In this document: positions 52,993-64,000 of the stretch, piece after piece
Position numbering within the stretch: the first letter of the stretch is position 1
Layout of the letters: each line of letters opens with the position of its first letter
From: an endosymbiont of Lamellibrachia barhami
GTDB lineage: Bacteria > Pseudomonadota > Gammaproteobacteria > Chromatiales > Chromatiaceae
Reading direction: 5' to 3'
Assembly: GCF_011947365.2 (NCBI RefSeq)
Contig: NZ_JAAVSH020000001.1
Location: forward strand, 121,917 to 185,916
DNA: 64,000 bases
Position numbers and translations under genes: made by a program
The notes under the pieces: generated by a model
Told to the model about the DNA's origin: nothing
Databases searched by the model: none
What the model saw: the letters and a program-made list of their open reading frames with translations, nothing else

Positions 52993-54702
52993 TTAGCGAG
53001 TCATCGAATTGGAAGAGACTGGAAGTCCGGCCACCGACAGACTGGACAACTTGTTGCCACCGGATTCCAAGGCTTGAATCAAAGGGGCATCCAGGCCATA
53101 GACGTCAGCCCGGAACTGGGGGATGCCATCCTCATTCGCCCATGCAGAGAAGTAGGCCAGATAGACCGGTATCGGTTGTTTTAGCCGCCAGATCATCGTC
53201 TGACCGGAGTCGATACCCTCCTGCAGCGCCAATGCCGAGGCCTGTTCGCTCTCCCCCTGTAGCAGCTGTGTAGCCAGTAGGGAGGCGGACTCAACCCGCA
53301 CGCATCCTGAACTGAAAGGACGTGATGGCCGTTCAAAGAGTCCTTTTGCAGGGGTATCATGAAGAAAAACCGCGTAGGGGCTGACCATATGAAATTTGAT
53401 TTGGCCCAGGCTATTGCGGGGACCCGGCATCTGTTTCAAGACAAAGGGGAAGTCATTCTTGTGATACAAACTCCAATCGATGGCCACCGCATCCTCCTGA
53501 ATCCAGTCACCCTCTTCTCCCTTACGAAATACCACAATCCCCTTGCTGTCGAAAAAATTATCGTCCTGCAACTGCTTTGGCAGTAAATCCTCCACTGCAA
53601 TACGTCTTGGAACCGTCCATTGCGGGTTGAGCACCAGATGGGTAATCCGACTTTTGAAGGAGGGCGTTTCACGTTCCAGCTTGCCACCGACAGTACGTCG
53701 GCGAAAAACCTCTGCACCCTGATCCCTCATCGTCACTTCGAAACCTGCTGTGTTGACCAACAGGTAACGCTCTTCCAAAGAGTGGGGCAACCAGCGCCAA
53801 CGCTCCATATTGGCCTTGATCTGGGCAATGCGGTGTCCCACGGACACATTCAGCGCAGCCCGTGTTTTCGGGCCAACCCAACCGTCCACATCCAGCCCAT
53901 GGCGCTGTTGGAAACGTCTCACCGCAACTTCCAACAGTGGATTAAAATAGTCATCCCCGTCCGCCGGTGGTTCGAGATAGTCACCTTCCATACGCAACCG
54001 CTCCCGTAGCAGCAAAATCGAGGGATGACGATCACCCGGACGCAGGATCTGGATCCTGGGGAAGGTTTTCCAGCCCCCTCTGCTCTCTATTTCATGGTAA
54101 TCGAAAAGCACCTGCCGCAAACGCTTGTACTCCAGCGAGTCTGGAGCCAGATCACTCAACAGGTCAGACAGGCCGTCTGCCGACAACGCGGCCTGCAGGA
54201 GCTCCATCGGTTCAGTCCGGTCAAATTCAAAGTGCCAGAGCGGATCCAGATCTGCCGCTTTGACACGGCCTCCACGAAGATCACCTGCATAGCGGAAAAA
54301 GGCATCGGTGAGCAGAAGTTCCCGCTCCAAAATCACAGCCGGATCCTGCTGGTGCCGTGATACTTTCAAACGCGGGAAATGATAGTCAACAGGCTCCAAA
54401 CCTTCCGTCAAGGCACTGTCAAGCAGGGTCAGTAGTGTCTCACCCTGAGCATTGAGTTGTTCACTCTCATGCCATACCGCTCGTCCCTTCCGGTCTTTGT
54501 AGAAAGCCTGCAACTGCATCCAGTTGGGTTCGCGGGCGGGAATGGCGACTTCAACATCCTGTAGCACAGCCTGCAGACGGCCACGAATCGCCGACACCCC
54601 GCGCAGCTCGTCTTCAAGCGATGCACTGTTCGCTGTTCCACACCACAGCGTGACAAAGAACAATCCGATAATAGTAGATATGTGGTTATGCGATTTTCCC
54701 AT
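52993..54702 (-). CDS. L,D-transpeptidase (LdtD/YcbB-like)
   Basis: 569 aa from ATG 54702 (MGKSHNHISTIIGLFF, a signal sequence). The order is an N-terminal scaffold, a peptidoglycan-binding domain (about 290-350: AVRRFQQRHGLDVDGWVGPKT) and the YkuD catalytic domain with the Cys in SSGCVRVESA. It forms 3-3 cross-links in peptidoglycan, and the E. coli homologue supports envelope stress resistance. A longer frame to 54798 adds an unlikely N-terminus. The functional partner YcbK-type peptidase is at 49155. Confidence 0.88.
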   Translation of the reverse strand: MGKSHNHISTIIGLFFVTLWCGTANSASLEDELRGVSAIRGRLQAVLQDVEVAIPAREPNWMQLQAFYKDRKGRAVWHESEQLNAQGETLLTLLDSALTEGLEPVDYHFPRLKVSRHQQDPAVILERELLLTDAFFRYAGDLRGGRVKAADLDPLWHFEFDRTEPMELLQAALSADGLSDLLSDLAPDSLEYKRLRQVLFDYHEIESRGGWKTFPRIQILRPGDRHPSILLLRERLRMEGDYLEPPADGDDYFNPLLEVAVRRFQQRHGLDVDGWVGPKTRAALNVSVGHRIAQIKANMERWRWLPHSLEERYLLVNTAGFEVTMRDQGAEVFRRRTVGGKLERETPSFKSRITHLVLNPQWTVPRRIAVEDLLPKQLQDDNFFDSKGIVVFRKGEEGDWIQEDAVAIDWSLYHKNDFPFVLKQMPGPRNSLGQIKFHMVSPYAVFLHDTPAKGLFERPSRPFSSGCVRVESASLLATQLLQGESEQASALALQEGIDSGQTMIWRLKQPIPVYLAYFSAWANEDGIPQFRADVYGLDAPLIQALESGGNKLSSLSVAGLPVSSNSMTR

Positions 54703-54896
54703 CCTGTTACCTGAAAACATCCTCAACCGTTGCGCAGTTGCGGCTTTTCCCAGGGGCAGTGTGCATGGAAAAAGTGGCCGGTACACTGATGCACACAAGC
54801 AGGCTAACTCAGCAACTCCTTACATTCTAGAGTATAGAGGCCAGAATAGATTCAACTGCGATTACCCTTTTCTATCAAGGGTCTGCCATATTGTGG

Positions 54897-55955
54897 CTAG
54901 AAAAGATCGATCTCACCGATTTGCGGTTGCTCAGTGTTTTCCAGCAAATTCTGCTCGACCAGATCTTCGTAGATATGCAGCTGATTCCGCCCGTTGTTCT
55001 TTGCGTAGTAAAGCGCCCTGTCGGCACTTCCGATCACCTCTGCAGTACCGTTTTGATCTCTGATTTCAACGGCCCCGATACTGATAGTGATACGGCCTGC
55101 CTGCGGCATCTCATGGGATCCCACCGTCCTAAGGCAACGCTCCAACACAGAAACCGCATCTTTCTGGGAAAATACCTTGAGTATGACGACGAACTCTTCA
55201 CCGCCATAACGAAAAAGCAGATCCCCATCACGGAAGGTATCTGTCAGCAGACGCGCTAACAGGATAAGCACTTCGTCCCCAAACAGATGACCAAATCGAT
55301 CATTAATCCTCTTGAAATAATCGACATCGATCAACGCCAACCAGTAGGTGACCTCATCTTCAGAGCGGCGTTTCACCTCAGACTTGGCGCTGTTGCGTTT
55401 GTGACAGCTCAACGTCAACTGTTTCATCACTTCGCTACTCAGGGTTTCACGATTCAGCAGACCGGTAAGTTTGTCCTTCTGGTTTTCGTCCAGCAGAGTG
55501 AGGTAATTTGAGTAGACTTTTAACAGTCCGTAGGTCAGGCGTTGAAATTCAAAACTGAGTTTTTCAGTAAACTGCACCAACACGGCGAAGACTTCGTTTC
55601 TGGTATTGAATACCGGATAGATCGTATCTGTTATGCCACGCCTCTCATCGTCCAACGAGACAACCTCGCCCTCCTCCACGGCAACGGCAATGCCCTCGGA
55701 AAGCGTTTTGGAGATATGCCGTTCAATCGCAGGAATATCTGAAACCTCTTTGTTCTCAACCATGTGGGCAAGCAGAAGCAGATCGAGATCCTCTGCCGCA
55801 CCAACCACTTGGTAGAGACGCAGCTCCTTGCAGGGCGCAACCTCAGACAGGGTTTTCACCAAACTTCTTTCGATCAACTCACGGTCGTGAAACCGGGTGA
55901 TCTCCGCCAGAGAATCGACTACCTGGACGGCTGAGACTTTTTTCAAGAGTGCCAT
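54897..55955 (-). CDS. diguanylate cyclase (GGDEF)
   Basis: 352 aa. The N-terminal about 150 residues are a GAF-like sensor of no clear ligand. The GGDEF domain starts at LTGLLNRETL, has DVDYFKRINDRFGH, and carries the active site GGEEF. An RxxD I-site (RDGD) lies exactly five residues before GGEEF, so product feedback inhibition by c-di-GMP is expected. No EAL domain is present. The C-terminus is GEIDLF. It is monocistronic. Confidence 0.88.
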   Translation of the reverse strand: MALLKKVSAVQVVDSLAEITRFHDRELIERSLVKTLSEVAPCKELRLYQVVGAAEDLDLLLLAHMVENKEVSDIPAIERHISKTLSEGIAVAVEEGEVVSLDDERRGITDTIYPVFNTRNEVFAVLVQFTEKLSFEFQRLTYGLLKVYSNYLTLLDENQKDKLTGLLNRETLSSEVMKQLTLSCHKRNSAKSEVKRRSEDEVTYWLALIDVDYFKRINDRFGHLFGDEVLILLARLLTDTFRDGDLLFRYGGEEFVVILKVFSQKDAVSVLERCLRTVGSHEMPQAGRITISIGAVEIRDQNGTAEVIGSADRALYYAKNNGRNQLHIYEDLVEQNLLENTEQPQIGEIDLF

Positions 55956-56447
55956 CTGATTTCTTCTTTATTATTACTGACTTGAGAGGAAAAAATAGCG
56001 ACAGAAACTGGCGCCTCCAGTTGCAGGAAAAATGTAGGGAAGCATGCTAAATTGATCATTTTCATGTCCATTGAAGACCCATGGAAAGATATTTTTTCCA
56101 TATCTGGACACCCAATGCTTCTATTCCTTTTTCCTTGCCTTTACTCAGCATTCATTACAAAGCCGCTACCTGGAGAGGCATGCGCTTCAACAACTTATTT
56201 CGCAATTATTAGCGGCAGCTGATTTAAAACCTTAAATTGAAGAAATTTGGTCATTTAGCCTATCTATATTTGGCACAAAAACTCATATGAAGTAGTTCAC
56301 TGGCACGTTGCAAATCTAACCCGCATTCCCCTCATCATACGGTGGAATAACTGGCATTTTTTCAACACGCTGGCTCTTATCGTCTATGGTTGAATCCAGG
56401 CAGCTGTCATATCCGTAAACTCTCACAAAACAGAAGGAAGTCTCTTC
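55956..56447. other. intergenic region upstream of maeB
   Basis: 492 bp between divergent genes, rather AT-rich in the middle. I saw no ORF, repeat pair or RNA. AGAAGGAAG before the maeB ATG is a clear ribosome site. No convincing sigma-54 or sigma-70 promoter was recognised. Confidence 0.4.
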
Positions 56448-58709
56448 ATGTCAGAGGACCCACAAAACAGCGCCTTGCGCTATCACCGATACCCCCGCCC
56501 GGGTAAGCTTGAGATCAAGCCGACAAAACCGCTTGCCAATCAGCAGGATCTTTCGCTCGCCTACTCACCAGGTGTTGCCGACCCCTGCCGGGAGATTGCA
56601 GCCGACCCTGCTAAGGCGGCTGACTACACTGCTCGCGGCAATCTGGTGGCTGTCATTACCAACGGCACCGCCGTGTTGGGTCTTGGCAACATCGGCGGAC
56701 TCGCCTCCAAACCGGTTATGGAGGGCAAAGCGGTCCTGTTCAAGAAATTTGCCGATATCGATGTATTCGATATCGAAGTGAACGAAACAGACCCTCAGCG
56801 ATTTATCGATATTGTCGCCGGCCTGGAAGCCACGTTCGGCGGCATCAACCTGGAGGACATTAAGGCACCCGAATGTTTCATCATCGAGGCGGGGTTGAAA
56901 GAACGGATGAACATCCCGGTCTTTCACGACGACCAGCACGGCACCGCCATCGTCGTCTCCGCTGCCATTCTCAACGGCCTGCGGGTGGTCGGTAAAAAAA
57001 TCGATGAAGTTCGACTGGTGGCTTCCGGCGCCGGTGCTGCCGCCCTTGCCTGCCTTGATCTCCTGGTGGAACTGGGCTTGAACAGGAAAAACATCATTGT
57101 CACCGACATCGCAGGCGTGGTCTATCGCGGGCGTTTGGAAGCGATGGACCCCTACAAGGCCCGTTATGCCATCGAGACCGAAGCCCGCTCACTGAGCGAC
57201 GCCATGGAAGGGGCTGACATTTTCCTGGGCCTCTCTGCCGCCGGGGTGTTGAAACCAGAGTTCCTGCAGAGTATGGCGGAAAGACCGTTGATCATGGCAC
57301 TGGCCAATCCGGTTCCCGAGATCATGCCGCACGAGGCCAGGGCAGTACGTCCCGACGCGGTCATCGCCACCGGGCGTTCCGACTACCACAATCAGGTCAA
57401 CAATGTGCTCTGTTTCCCTTTCCTCTTTCGGGGAACACTGGACAGCGGGGCGAGTGAGATCAACTGCGAGATGAAGAAGGCCTGCGTCCGCGCAATAGCC
57501 GACCTCGCCCTGGCAGAGGCTTCTGATGTGGTGCAATCAGCCTATGGCGGTCAACAACTTCAGTTTGGCCCTGAATATCTGATCCCCAAGCCGTTCGACC
57601 CGCGGCTCATGGAGCATATTGCACCAGCAGTGGCTCAGGCTGCGATGGAGACCGGCGTGGCCCAGCGCCCAATCAGCGACCTGATGGCCTACAGGGAGAA
57701 ACTTCAGCGACAGGTTTTTCGCACCGGTATGACCATGAAGCCGGTATTCGACTGCGCCCGTGAAGATCCAAAAAAGGTTGTCTACGCCGAGGGCGAGGAG
57801 CAAAAGGTATTGCAGGTCATCCCGCAGGTACTCGAGCAGGGCATTGCCCGCCCCATCCTCATTGGAAGAAGAGCGGTAGTCACCCAACGCATTCAGGAAC
57901 TTGGCCTTACCATCGAGATAGGACGGGAGATCGAGCTGGTCGATCCCCAGGATCACCCTCGCTATCGCCACTACTGCGATCGTCTCTTTGGTCTGCTGGC
58001 CCGGAAAGGCTGTTCATCCACTGAAGTCCGCCAACGGGTACGCACCAGTTCCACCGTGCTTGCCTCGATGATGCTCCTGGAGGGTGATGCGGATGCCATG
58101 ATCTGTGGCGTGGTGGGGCGTTATGGAAATCATCTGCAACAGATTCAGGACATCATCGGCCCCGCAGAGGGGATGAAAAAACTCACCTCGATGAACGTCC
58201 TTGTACTTCACTCCTGTACGCTGTTTATCACCGATGCCTATGTGCAGGAGGAACCTGATGCTCAGGATATCGCCGACATGGTTCGGGTCTGCGCTGACGA
58301 AGTGCGCTGGTTCGGCGTCGAGCCCAAGGTCGCACTGCTCTCTCACTCCAATTTCGGCAGCCACGATTCGGCCTCAGCCAAAAAAATGCAGGCGGCACTA
58401 CACATCGTCCGGGCAGACCAACCTGAACTGGAGATCGATGGAGAGATGCACGCCGACCTCGCCCTGGACGCCACGCTGCGCAAGCTGCGTCTACCCGGCT
58501 CCAGACTCGAAGGTGCGGCAAATCTGCTGGTGATGCCCAATCAGGATGCTGCGAATATCGCCTTCAACGTGTTGAAGATACTGGGTGACTGCATAACGAT
58601 CGGTCCGATCCTGCTCGGCGCAGCGAGCTCAGCCCACATCGTCACACCATCCACCACCGTGCGAGGACTGTTGAACATGACCGCACTCGCCTCGGTAAGG
58701 GCAACATAA
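56448..58709 (+). CDS. maeB: NADP-dependent malic enzyme (MaeB type, with PTA-like domain)
   Basis: 753 aa, near the 759 of E. coli MaeB. The malic domain (about 10-150: [23 protein letters not shown]) is followed by the NAD(P) fold ([15 protein letters not shown]) and a C-terminal phosphotransacetylase-like regulatory domain (about 425-750). It converts malate to pyruvate and CO2, with acetyl-CoA inhibition through the PTA-like part in known members. It is a single gene ending in a REP palindrome. Confidence 0.93.
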   Translation: MSEDPQNSALRYHRYPRPGKLEIKPTKPLANQQDLSLAYSPGVADPCREIAADPAKAADYTARGNLVAVITNGTAVLGLGNIGGLASKPVMEGKAVLFKKFADIDVFDIEVNETDPQRFIDIVAGLEATFGGINLEDIKAPECFIIEAGLKERMNIPVFHDDQHGTAIVVSAAILNGLRVVGKKIDEVRLVASGAGAAALACLDLLVELGLNRKNIIVTDIAGVVYRGRLEAMDPYKARYAIETEARSLSDAMEGADIFLGLSAAGVLKPEFLQSMAERPLIMALANPVPEIMPHEARAVRPDAVIATGRSDYHNQVNNVLCFPFLFRGTLDSGASEINCEMKKACVRAIADLALAEASDVVQSAYGGQQLQFGPEYLIPKPFDPRLMEHIAPAVAQAAMETGVAQRPISDLMAYREKLQRQVFRTGMTMKPVFDCAREDPKKVVYAEGEEQKVLQVIPQVLEQGIARPILIGRRAVVTQRIQELGLTIEIGREIELVDPQDHPRYRHYCDRLFGLLARKGCSSTEVRQRVRTSSTVLASMMLLEGDADAMICGVVGRYGNHLQQIQDIIGPAEGMKKLTSMNVLVLHSCTLFITDAYVQEEPDAQDIADMVRVCADEVRWFGVEPKVALLSHSNFGSHDSASAKKMQAALHIVRADQPELEIDGEMHADLALDATLRKLRLPGSRLEGAANLLVMPNQDAANIAFNVLKILGDCITIGPILLGAASSAHIVTPSTTVRGLLNMTALASVRAT

Positions 58710-58735
58710 TAGAAGGTGAACAGTCAATCCAGAAC

Positions 58736-58766
58736 GCCCGATCCGCTACGCTTGATCGGGCCTACG
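58736..58766. repeat. REP-like palindrome, likely bidirectional terminator
   Basis: GCCCGATCCGCTACGCTTGA continues with TCGGGC and forms a near-perfect stem. It is almost identical to the units at 757-778 and 18484-18510. It lies between the converging maeB and acnB genes, which supports a transcript-end role. Confidence 0.65.
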
Positions 58767-58812
58767 TCTTCTGAATGGTTTTCAATAATCCAATGATGTT
58801 TCCGAACAGAAA

Positions 58813-61407
58813 CTACTCAGGCAGGCTGACCTTTACCGCCTGATCCCGGTACTCCGCAATCTGGTCGAAATTGAGATAACGGTAGATCTCATCCGCCATC
58901 GGATCGAGGTTTTCAACCTGCTGCCGATACTCTTCCAGGGTTGGGATCCGCCCCAGTATGGCGCAGACCGCCGCCAGTTCCGCCGAGCTGAGATAGACGT
59001 TGGCCCCCTTCCCCAGGCGATTGGGAAAGTTACGGGTGGATGTGGAGATCACCGTAGCGCCGTCAGCAACACGTGCCTGGTTGCCCATGCAGAGTGAGCA
59101 GCCTGGCATCTCGGTGCGGGCGCCGGCCCTGCCAAAAATACTGTAGTACCCCTCCTCCACCAGTTGATGTTCATCCATGCGTGTGGGGGGACAGATCCAG
59201 AGGCGGGTCGGCAGGTGGGTCACCGTTTCGAGTACCTTTCCGGCAGCACGGTAGTGCCCGATATTGGTCATGCAGGAACCGATAAAGACCTCATCGATAG
59301 TGGCGCCGGCCACCTCGGAGAGCCGCTTCACATCGTCCGGGTCGTTGGGACAGGCGAGGATGGGTTCCCTGATCGTATTCAGGTCGATCTCCAGCACTGC
59401 GGCATACTCCGCATCTGCATCGGCTTCCATCAGCTCCGGGTTCTTCAACCAGGTCTCCATTGCCTCGACCCGGCGTCCCAAAGCGCGGGCATCTTCGTAG
59501 CCGTTGGCTATCAGCGTTTTCAACAGGGTGATGTTGGAGTTGAGATATTCGATGATCGGCGCCTTATCCAGTTTGATGGAACAACCTGCTGCGGAGCGCT
59601 CGGCTGTGGCATCAGAGAGTTCAAAGGCCTGCTCTGCCTTCAGATCCGGCAGCCCCTCGATCTCGATAATGCGGCCGGAAAAGATATTCTTCTTGCCCTG
59701 CTTGTCCACCGTCAACAGGCCATCCTCTATCGCCTGGTAGGGGATGGCGTTGACCAGATCCCGCAGGGTGACACCTGGCTGCATCTCTCCCTTGAAACGC
59801 ACCAGTACAGACTCAGGCATATCCAGGGGAATAACACCTGTAGCGGCGGCGAAGGCGACCAATCCGGAGCCCGCAGGAAACGAGATGCCGATGGGAAAAC
59901 GGGTGTGGGAATCACCCCCGGTGCCCACCGTATCCGGCAGCAACATCCGGTTCAGCCAGGAGTGGATGATGCCGTCTCCCGGCCGCAGAGCGACACCACC
60001 GCGGGAAGAGAAAAAATCGGGCAGCGTGTGGTGGGTCTGAATATCCACCGGCTTGGGGTAGGCCGCTGTGTGGCAGAAGGACTGCATCACCAGGTCGGCG
60101 GAAAAGCCAAGACAGGCGAGATCCTTCAGCTCGTCCCGGGTCATGGGCCCGGTGGTGTCCTGAGATCCCACCGTAGTCATGCGCGGTTCGCAATAGGTGC
60201 CTGGGCGCACACCTGCTACACCGCAGGCACGTCCCACCATCTTCTGCGCCAAGGTGTAACCTTTGTCGCTCCCGGCTACAGCCACCGGTCGTTTGAAGAT
60301 CTCAGACGGGGCAAGTCCCAGTGCTTCACGCGCCCGGTCGGTCAGGCCGCGTCCGATGATCAGAGGGATGCGGCCACCCGCCTGTACCTCATCGAGCAGC
60401 ACCCCGGTCTTGAGTGTGAATTCGGTGATGGTCCCGCCGTCCTCGTGACTCCGTATCACCCCTTCATAGGGGTGGATATCGATAACATCGCCCATAGTCA
60501 TACTGGAGACACCACACTCCACCGCCAGAGCACCCGCATCCTCCATCGTATTGAAAAAGATCGGTGCAATCTTGCCGCCGAGACAGAAGCCTCCGGCCCG
60601 CTTGTTGGGAATATGGGGGATATCTTTGCCGATGTGCCAGAGTACCGAGTTGGTGGCCGACTTGCGTGACGAGCCGGTGCCCACCACATCCCCTACGTAG
60701 ACCAGGGGATGCCCCTGCTTTTTCAGCTCAGCGATGGTCTCCAGTGGATTGCCATCCAGCCCTTCACGGGGATTCTGCAGCATGGCATTGGCGTGCAGGG
60801 GAATATCGGGACGCGACCAGGCATCGGTTGCGGGGGAGAGATCGTCGGTATTGGTCTCACCAGGCACCTTGAACACCGTGAGCGTTACCTTCTCAGGCAA
60901 TTTCTCACGCTGGGTGAACCAGTCGGCATCGACCCAGGACCGCACTACCGCACGGGCGTACTTATTACCGGCATCCGCCTTCTCCTTCACATCATGGAAG
61001 GCGTCAAACATCAGCAGGGTTCTGCTCAGACCCTCGACCGCAGTCGGCGCGAGTTCGTCGTCATCGAGGGCAGCAATCATGGGGGTTATGTTGTAACCAC
61101 CGAGCATGGTGCCCAGAAGCCGCACCGCCTCGATACGGCCGATCAGGGGCGATTGAGCCGCACCCTTGGTGACGTCCGCCAGAAATGCCGCCTTGACGTA
61201 GGCCGCCTGATCCACACCGGCAGGCACACGTTCGGATATCAGCTCCAGCAGAAACGCCGCTTCACCGCTCGGCGGGTTCTTCAGGAGTTCCACCAGATCA
61301 GCCACCTGCTCAGGCTTCAGGGGCAGCGGGGGAATGCCTTCTTCGGCACGTTCTGCTATATGCTTTCGATAGGAATCAAGCAACGCAACATCCTCATGAG
61401 ACAGCAT
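58813..61407 (-). CDS. acnB: aconitate hydratase B
   Basis: 864 aa from ATG 61407 ([27 protein letters not shown]), matching E. coli AcnB (865). An upstream in-frame ATG at 61455 gives an unlikely extension. The AcnB-type order has the HEAT-like N-terminus and swivel domain first ([20 protein letters not shown]). The catalytic part has the cluster Cys in [11 protein letters not shown] and [11 protein letters not shown]. It interconverts citrate and isocitrate in both TCA directions. It is a single gene. Confidence 0.95.
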   Translation of the reverse strand: MLSHEDVALLDSYRKHIAERAEEGIPPLPLKPEQVADLVELLKNPPSGEAAFLLELISERVPAGVDQAAYVKAAFLADVTKGAAQSPLIGRIEAVRLLGTMLGGYNITPMIAALDDDELAPTAVEGLSRTLLMFDAFHDVKEKADAGNKYARAVVRSWVDADWFTQREKLPEKVTLTVFKVPGETNTDDLSPATDAWSRPDIPLHANAMLQNPREGLDGNPLETIAELKKQGHPLVYVGDVVGTGSSRKSATNSVLWHIGKDIPHIPNKRAGGFCLGGKIAPIFFNTMEDAGALAVECGVSSMTMGDVIDIHPYEGVIRSHEDGGTITEFTLKTGVLLDEVQAGGRIPLIIGRGLTDRAREALGLAPSEIFKRPVAVAGSDKGYTLAQKMVGRACGVAGVRPGTYCEPRMTTVGSQDTTGPMTRDELKDLACLGFSADLVMQSFCHTAAYPKPVDIQTHHTLPDFFSSRGGVALRPGDGIIHSWLNRMLLPDTVGTGGDSHTRFPIGISFPAGSGLVAFAAATGVIPLDMPESVLVRFKGEMQPGVTLRDLVNAIPYQAIEDGLLTVDKQGKKNIFSGRIIEIEGLPDLKAEQAFELSDATAERSAAGCSIKLDKAPIIEYLNSNITLLKTLIANGYEDARALGRRVEAMETWLKNPELMEADADAEYAAVLEIDLNTIREPILACPNDPDDVKRLSEVAGATIDEVFIGSCMTNIGHYRAAGKVLETVTHLPTRLWICPPTRMDEHQLVEEGYYSIFGRAGARTEMPGCSLCMGNQARVADGATVISTSTRNFPNRLGKGANVYLSSAELAAVCAILGRIPTLEEYRQQVENLDPMADEIYRYLNFDQIAEYRDQAVKVSLPE

Positions 61408-61544
61408 CCCCGCAAGGATGCGTAAACCACACCACCGCAAGCAGCGGAAATTCATACTGATGTTTCTATTGGATATTCTATTTATAGCTCAGGCAGGGAG
61501 AGGTATATTCACAGAAAATGAAGGGATTGGCCCCCTGCCAACCC

Positions 61545-62360
61545 CTAATAGTCGAACTCCGCCCAGATCGGACAGTGATCCGATGGCTTCTCCATCCCCC
61601 GGATCTCATGGGCGATCCCCGCGCCAGTGCAACTCCGATTGAGAGGGTCAGTCGCCATGATCAGATCGATGCGCAGTCCCCGTTTCGGCTCCCGGTCAAA
61701 TCCCCGGCTGCGATAGTCAAACCAACTGAACTGGTCGTCCACATCCGGGTAAAGAGTGCGATAGGTGTCGTGCAATCCCCAGGACCTCAGACGCTCAAGC
61801 CACTCTCTCTCTTCCGGGAGAAAGCTACACTTGCCGGTGCGCAACCAACGCTTGGCGTTTTCCTGGCCGATACCGATATCGAGATCCAGCGGCGCAATAT
61901 TCATATCACCGATCACCAGCACTGGATCGGTCGGCTTGTGGTTTTCTTTCAGATAGCAGAGCAGATCCGCGTAAAATTTTCGCTTGGCAGGGTATTTCGT
62001 CTCGTGATCCTGGCTTTCGCCCTGGGGAAAATAGCCATTGATCACAGTGACTTCGTTACCTTTCTCAGAGGCATAGCGAGCAATGATCAAACGTCGCTGG
62101 GCATCCTCCTCATCGCTGGGGAAACCCTTCTCCACCGCCAATGCCGGCTGTTTGGAGAGCAGCGCCACACCATAGTGGGTCTTCTGGCCGAAGAACTGCG
62201 CCTGATATCCCAGGCTCTCCATCATCTCGAGGGGGAAATCCTGATCCTGTACCTTGCTCTCCTGAATGCCGATGACATCCGGATCGTGAATCTCCCGCAG
62301 TCTGGCAAGCTGATGCTCACGGGTGCGGATACTGTTGGTATTGAAGGAGACGACTTTCAT
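61545..62360 (-). CDS. xthA: exonuclease III
   Basis: 271 aa EEP nuclease. It has the N-terminal [12 protein letters not shown], the metal Glu in [10 protein letters not shown], the motifs NGYFPQG and IGDMNIAP, and the C-terminal catalytic [10 protein letters not shown]. It acts at AP sites and as a 3' exonuclease in base excision repair. It is a monocistronic gene followed by acnB on the same strand. Confidence 0.94.
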   Translation of the reverse strand: MKVVSFNTNSIRTREHQLARLREIHDPDVIGIQESKVQDQDFPLEMMESLGYQAQFFGQKTHYGVALLSKQPALAVEKGFPSDEEDAQRRLIIARYASEKGNEVTVINGYFPQGESQDHETKYPAKRKFYADLLCYLKENHKPTDPVLVIGDMNIAPLDLDIGIGQENAKRWLRTGKCSFLPEEREWLERLRSWGLHDTYRTLYPDVDDQFSWFDYRSRGFDREPKRGLRIDLIMATDPLNRSCTGAGIAHEIRGMEKPSDHCPIWAEFDY

Positions 62361-62399
62361 AATTACACCCTTAATCCAGTGTCTGCCAGGAAAACCCTA

Positions 62400-62481
62400 T
62401 CTAACCACAAAGAACATGCAGAGCACTAAGGTAAGCAGTTGATTAACAATAAGCTTTCTTCGTGCGCTTCGTGGTTAAAGC
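62400..62481. repeat. imperfect inverted repeat upstream of xthA
   Basis: TAACCACAAAGAACATGCAG at 62402 pairs loosely with TTCGTGCGCTTCGTGGTTAA ending at 62478. Such 'TAACCACGAAG' hairpins are common dispersed repeats in bacterial genomes. It stands in the 151-bp spacer between the small hypothetical gene and xthA. Confidence 0.5.
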
Positions 62482-62511
62482 GTGTTCCCAGGCAGAAACA
62501 AATCCAATGTA

Positions 62512-62805
62512 TCAGAGCACTTCCCGGATCTCTTTCTCACCCGTCTCGAAACCATGCAGATAGGCTTTTCCCCAGGGCAAAAACTCCTGTCCGCTGATAC
62601 GCTCGTCACTGTCTGCATCGACTGTCTGGGATATCTGTGCTCCATAGCCCAGATCCCGCAGGGCGCGGATCATGCCGTTGGCATAACCCCGGTTATACCA
62701 GAGCTGCAGGTCGCCATCCGCTTCGGCCAGTCCGTCACTCTCTGCATAGAGCCGTTGCAGCAACCGCAACATTTTTTCTGCGACAATCTCTCTACCCTGA
62801 TTCAT
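62512..62805 (-). CDS. small conserved-looking hypothetical protein
   Basis: 97 aa from ATG 62805 ([16 protein letters not shown]). It is a soluble protein rich in acidic residues. [19 protein letters not shown] in the middle and [11 protein letters not shown] near the end resemble small gammaproteobacterial helical proteins, but I assign no family. The longer frame to 62853 lacks a better start. It is divergent from yaaA. Confidence 0.55.
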   Translation of the reverse strand: MNQGREIVAEKMLRLLQRLYAESDGLAEADGDLQLWYNRGYANGMIRALRDLGYGAQISQTVDADSDERISGQEFLPWGKAYLHGFETGEKEIREVL

Positions 62806-62950
62806 TATCAGACCTGTATTGATATTGCGGGAAAGGCTAACACGCGATTGCAATCTGCACTACTTCACCATACCCACAGACTGGTTGCGGTTGTATTTCA
62901 CCACCAGGATCGCGATTATTAGTCTCATTCACCCATTCGGCATCAGCACC

Positions 62951-63718
62951 ATGTTAATCGTCATCTCCCCCGCCAAGACCCTGGACTATGAAACACCCCC
63001 GGTCACCAAAACCCATAGCAAACCGGCGTTCCTGAAACAGTCCCAGCAGTTGATCAATAACCTGCGCAACTATTCTGCACTGGATCTGGCGGAACTGATG
63101 AAGCTGAGCATGAAGCTGGCTGAACTCAATTTCGACCGCTATCACGACTGGAAGACCCCTTTCACCACGAAAAACGCCAAGCAGGCGGCGCTGGCGATGA
63201 AGGGCGATGTCTATACGGGACTGGACGCAGAGAGCCTGAATGAAGATGATTTTACCTTCGCCCAGGATCACCTGCGCATCCTCTCCGGACTCTACGGTCT
63301 GATGCGTCCCCTCGATCTGATGCAGCCCTACCGGCTGGAGATGGGCACCAAACTGCCCAATGAGATGGGCAAGGATCTCTACACCTTCTGGGGAACCACC
63401 ATTACCGATGCGATCAACAAGGCGTTGCTGAGACAGGGAGATGACGTACTGGTCAATCTCGCTTCTAATGAATACTACAAATCGGTCAGGCCCAAACTGG
63501 TGAAGGGACGCATCATCACCCCGCAATTCAAAGAGAATAAAAACGGCAGCTATCGCATGATCGGCGTCTACGCCAAAAAGGCCAGGGGACTGATGAGCCG
63601 CTACATTATCGAAAACCGGCTTACCAAGCCGGAGGATATCAAAGGCTTCGATGCTGCGGGTTATGACTACAATGAATCGCTCTCCCAGGGGGACCAATGG
63701 GTCTTCTCCCGAGGCTGA
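62951..63718 (+). CDS. yaaA: peroxide stress protein YaaA
   Basis: 255 aa from ATG 62951, giving the family start [14 protein letters not shown]. The DUF328 signatures [25 protein letters not shown] and [12 protein letters not shown] are intact. E. coli YaaA lowers free iron and limits oxidative damage during hydrogen peroxide stress. An ORF extension to 62819 is rejected. Its end overlaps the tatD start by 22 nt. Confidence 0.93.
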   Translation: MLIVISPAKTLDYETPPVTKTHSKPAFLKQSQQLINNLRNYSALDLAELMKLSMKLAELNFDRYHDWKTPFTTKNAKQAALAMKGDVYTGLDAESLNEDDFTFAQDHLRILSGLYGLMRPLDLMQPYRLEMGTKLPNEMGKDLYTFWGTTITDAINKALLRQGDDVLVNLASNEYYKSVRPKLVKGRIITPQFKENKNGSYRMIGVYAKKARGLMSRYIIENRLTKPEDIKGFDAAGYDYNESLSQGDQWVFSRG

Positions 63719-64000
63719 TCGACTCCCACTGCCACTTTGACGATGCCCGCTTCGACCAGGATCGGGATCAGGCCTTTCAACGTGCCAGGGACGCAGGGGT
63801 TACCCGCCAGATCATCGCCGGGATCAAGGCCGAATGGTGGCCGCGGCAGAAGCAAGTCTGCAGGGACTATCCTGGACTCTACCCCGCCTACGGTTTGCAT
63901 CCTATGTTCCTTGGGGATCACCAGCCCGAGGATATAGAGCAACTCGCCTCCTGGATCGAACGGGAACAGCCGGTAGCCGTCGGCGAGTGTGGTCTGGACT
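63697..64000 (+). CDS. tatD: TatD-family metal-dependent hydrolase (partial, runs off the window)
   Basis: ATG 63697 opens a frame that continues to the window end. It reads [10 protein letters not shown] (metal-binding HxH), a YPAYGLHP motif and VAVGECGLD, the conserved first half of TatD DNases. An A/G-rich ribosome-like site lies before the start, within the 3' end of yaaA, so coupling is likely. Only about 101 residues are inside the window. Confidence 0.88.
   Translation, partial: MGLLPRLIDSHCHFDDARFDQDRDQAFQRARDAGVTRQIIAGIKAEWWPRQKQVCRDYPGLYPAYGLHPMFLGDHQPEDIEQLASWIEREQPVAVGECGLD

Noticed and set aside
56300-56330. TGGCAC..TTGC-like sequence as a sigma-54 promoter for maeB
   Set aside because: The spacing between the GG and GC elements is wrong for a -24/-12 promoter.
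59164-60669. Plus-strand open frame of about 501 codons inside acnB
   Set aside because: Antisense to a fully conserved acnB; no recognisable protein features.
1-64000. tRNA, rRNA, tmRNA or 6S RNA genes
   Set aside because: No CCA-ended cloverleaf, rRNA core motif or known housekeeping RNA was recognised in any intergenic region by reading. A tRNAscan/Infernal run would settle it.

Overview
The window reads as chromosome of a gammaproteobacterium. The clusters rlmN-pilW-rodZ-hisS-yfgM-bamB-der, maeB, acnB, rsd and polB, and the style of the interspersed repeats, all fit that class. A 2-oxoglutarate:ferredoxin oxidoreductase locus joined to succinyl-CoA synthetase suggests a carbon-fixing, reductive-TCA-capable sulfur-oxidiser or symbiont type. 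The genus cannot be fixed from sequence alone. Several decayed genes and many small repeats point to a genome under erosion or with active small mobile elements.

Layout. 1-850: small ORF, IS256-type transposase remnant, inverted repeats, a broken MITE copy and a REP pair. 851-3803: orphan trpB, a zinc-ribbon protein, a conserved unknown, DUF2835 and trmN6. 3868-17577 (all minus strand): korA (fused gamma-alpha), korB, an 823-aa ferredoxin-tailed PFOR relative, a four-helix-bundle gene in a heptamer-repeat element, an orphan rnfB, a 1505-aa NifJ-like protein lacking its thiamine-diphosphate motif, sucC and sucD. 18063-20094: a membrane protein, head-to-head truncated nuoF and typA pseudogenes, and a terminator. 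20388-31776: dtd, mltF, lexA with its own SOS box, a nickel/cobalt transporter-like gene, then the rlmN to der block, which lacks ispG. 31820-42702: gdh, pteridine reductase, midA, two secreted thioredoxin-like proteins, an NDUFA9-like SDR, tauE, a Met/Gln-rich secreted protein, rsd and a large class III cyclase-like protein. 42703-45192: an AT-rich graveyard (broken asnB, EAL and HDOD pieces). 45310-64000: MCP, polB, ycbK-type, a PKD-repeat protein, ldtD-type, a diguanylate cyclase, maeB, acnB, xthA, a small ORF, yaaA and a partial tatD.

How the genes work together. KorAB would interconvert 2-oxoglutarate and succinyl-CoA, and SucCD would interconvert succinyl-CoA and succinate. The orphan RnfB and two non-catalytic-looking PFOR relatives in the same run could carry low-potential electrons between KorAB and the membrane. 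AcnB and MaeB elsewhere in the window serve the same central carbon network.

Most novel candidates: (1) a family of short elements bounded by 7-bp tandem arrays, placed 0-2 nt after stop codons inside this operon, one of which carries a four-helix-bundle (23S IVS-type) gene; (2) the KorAB, RnfB and TPP-less PFOR cluster.
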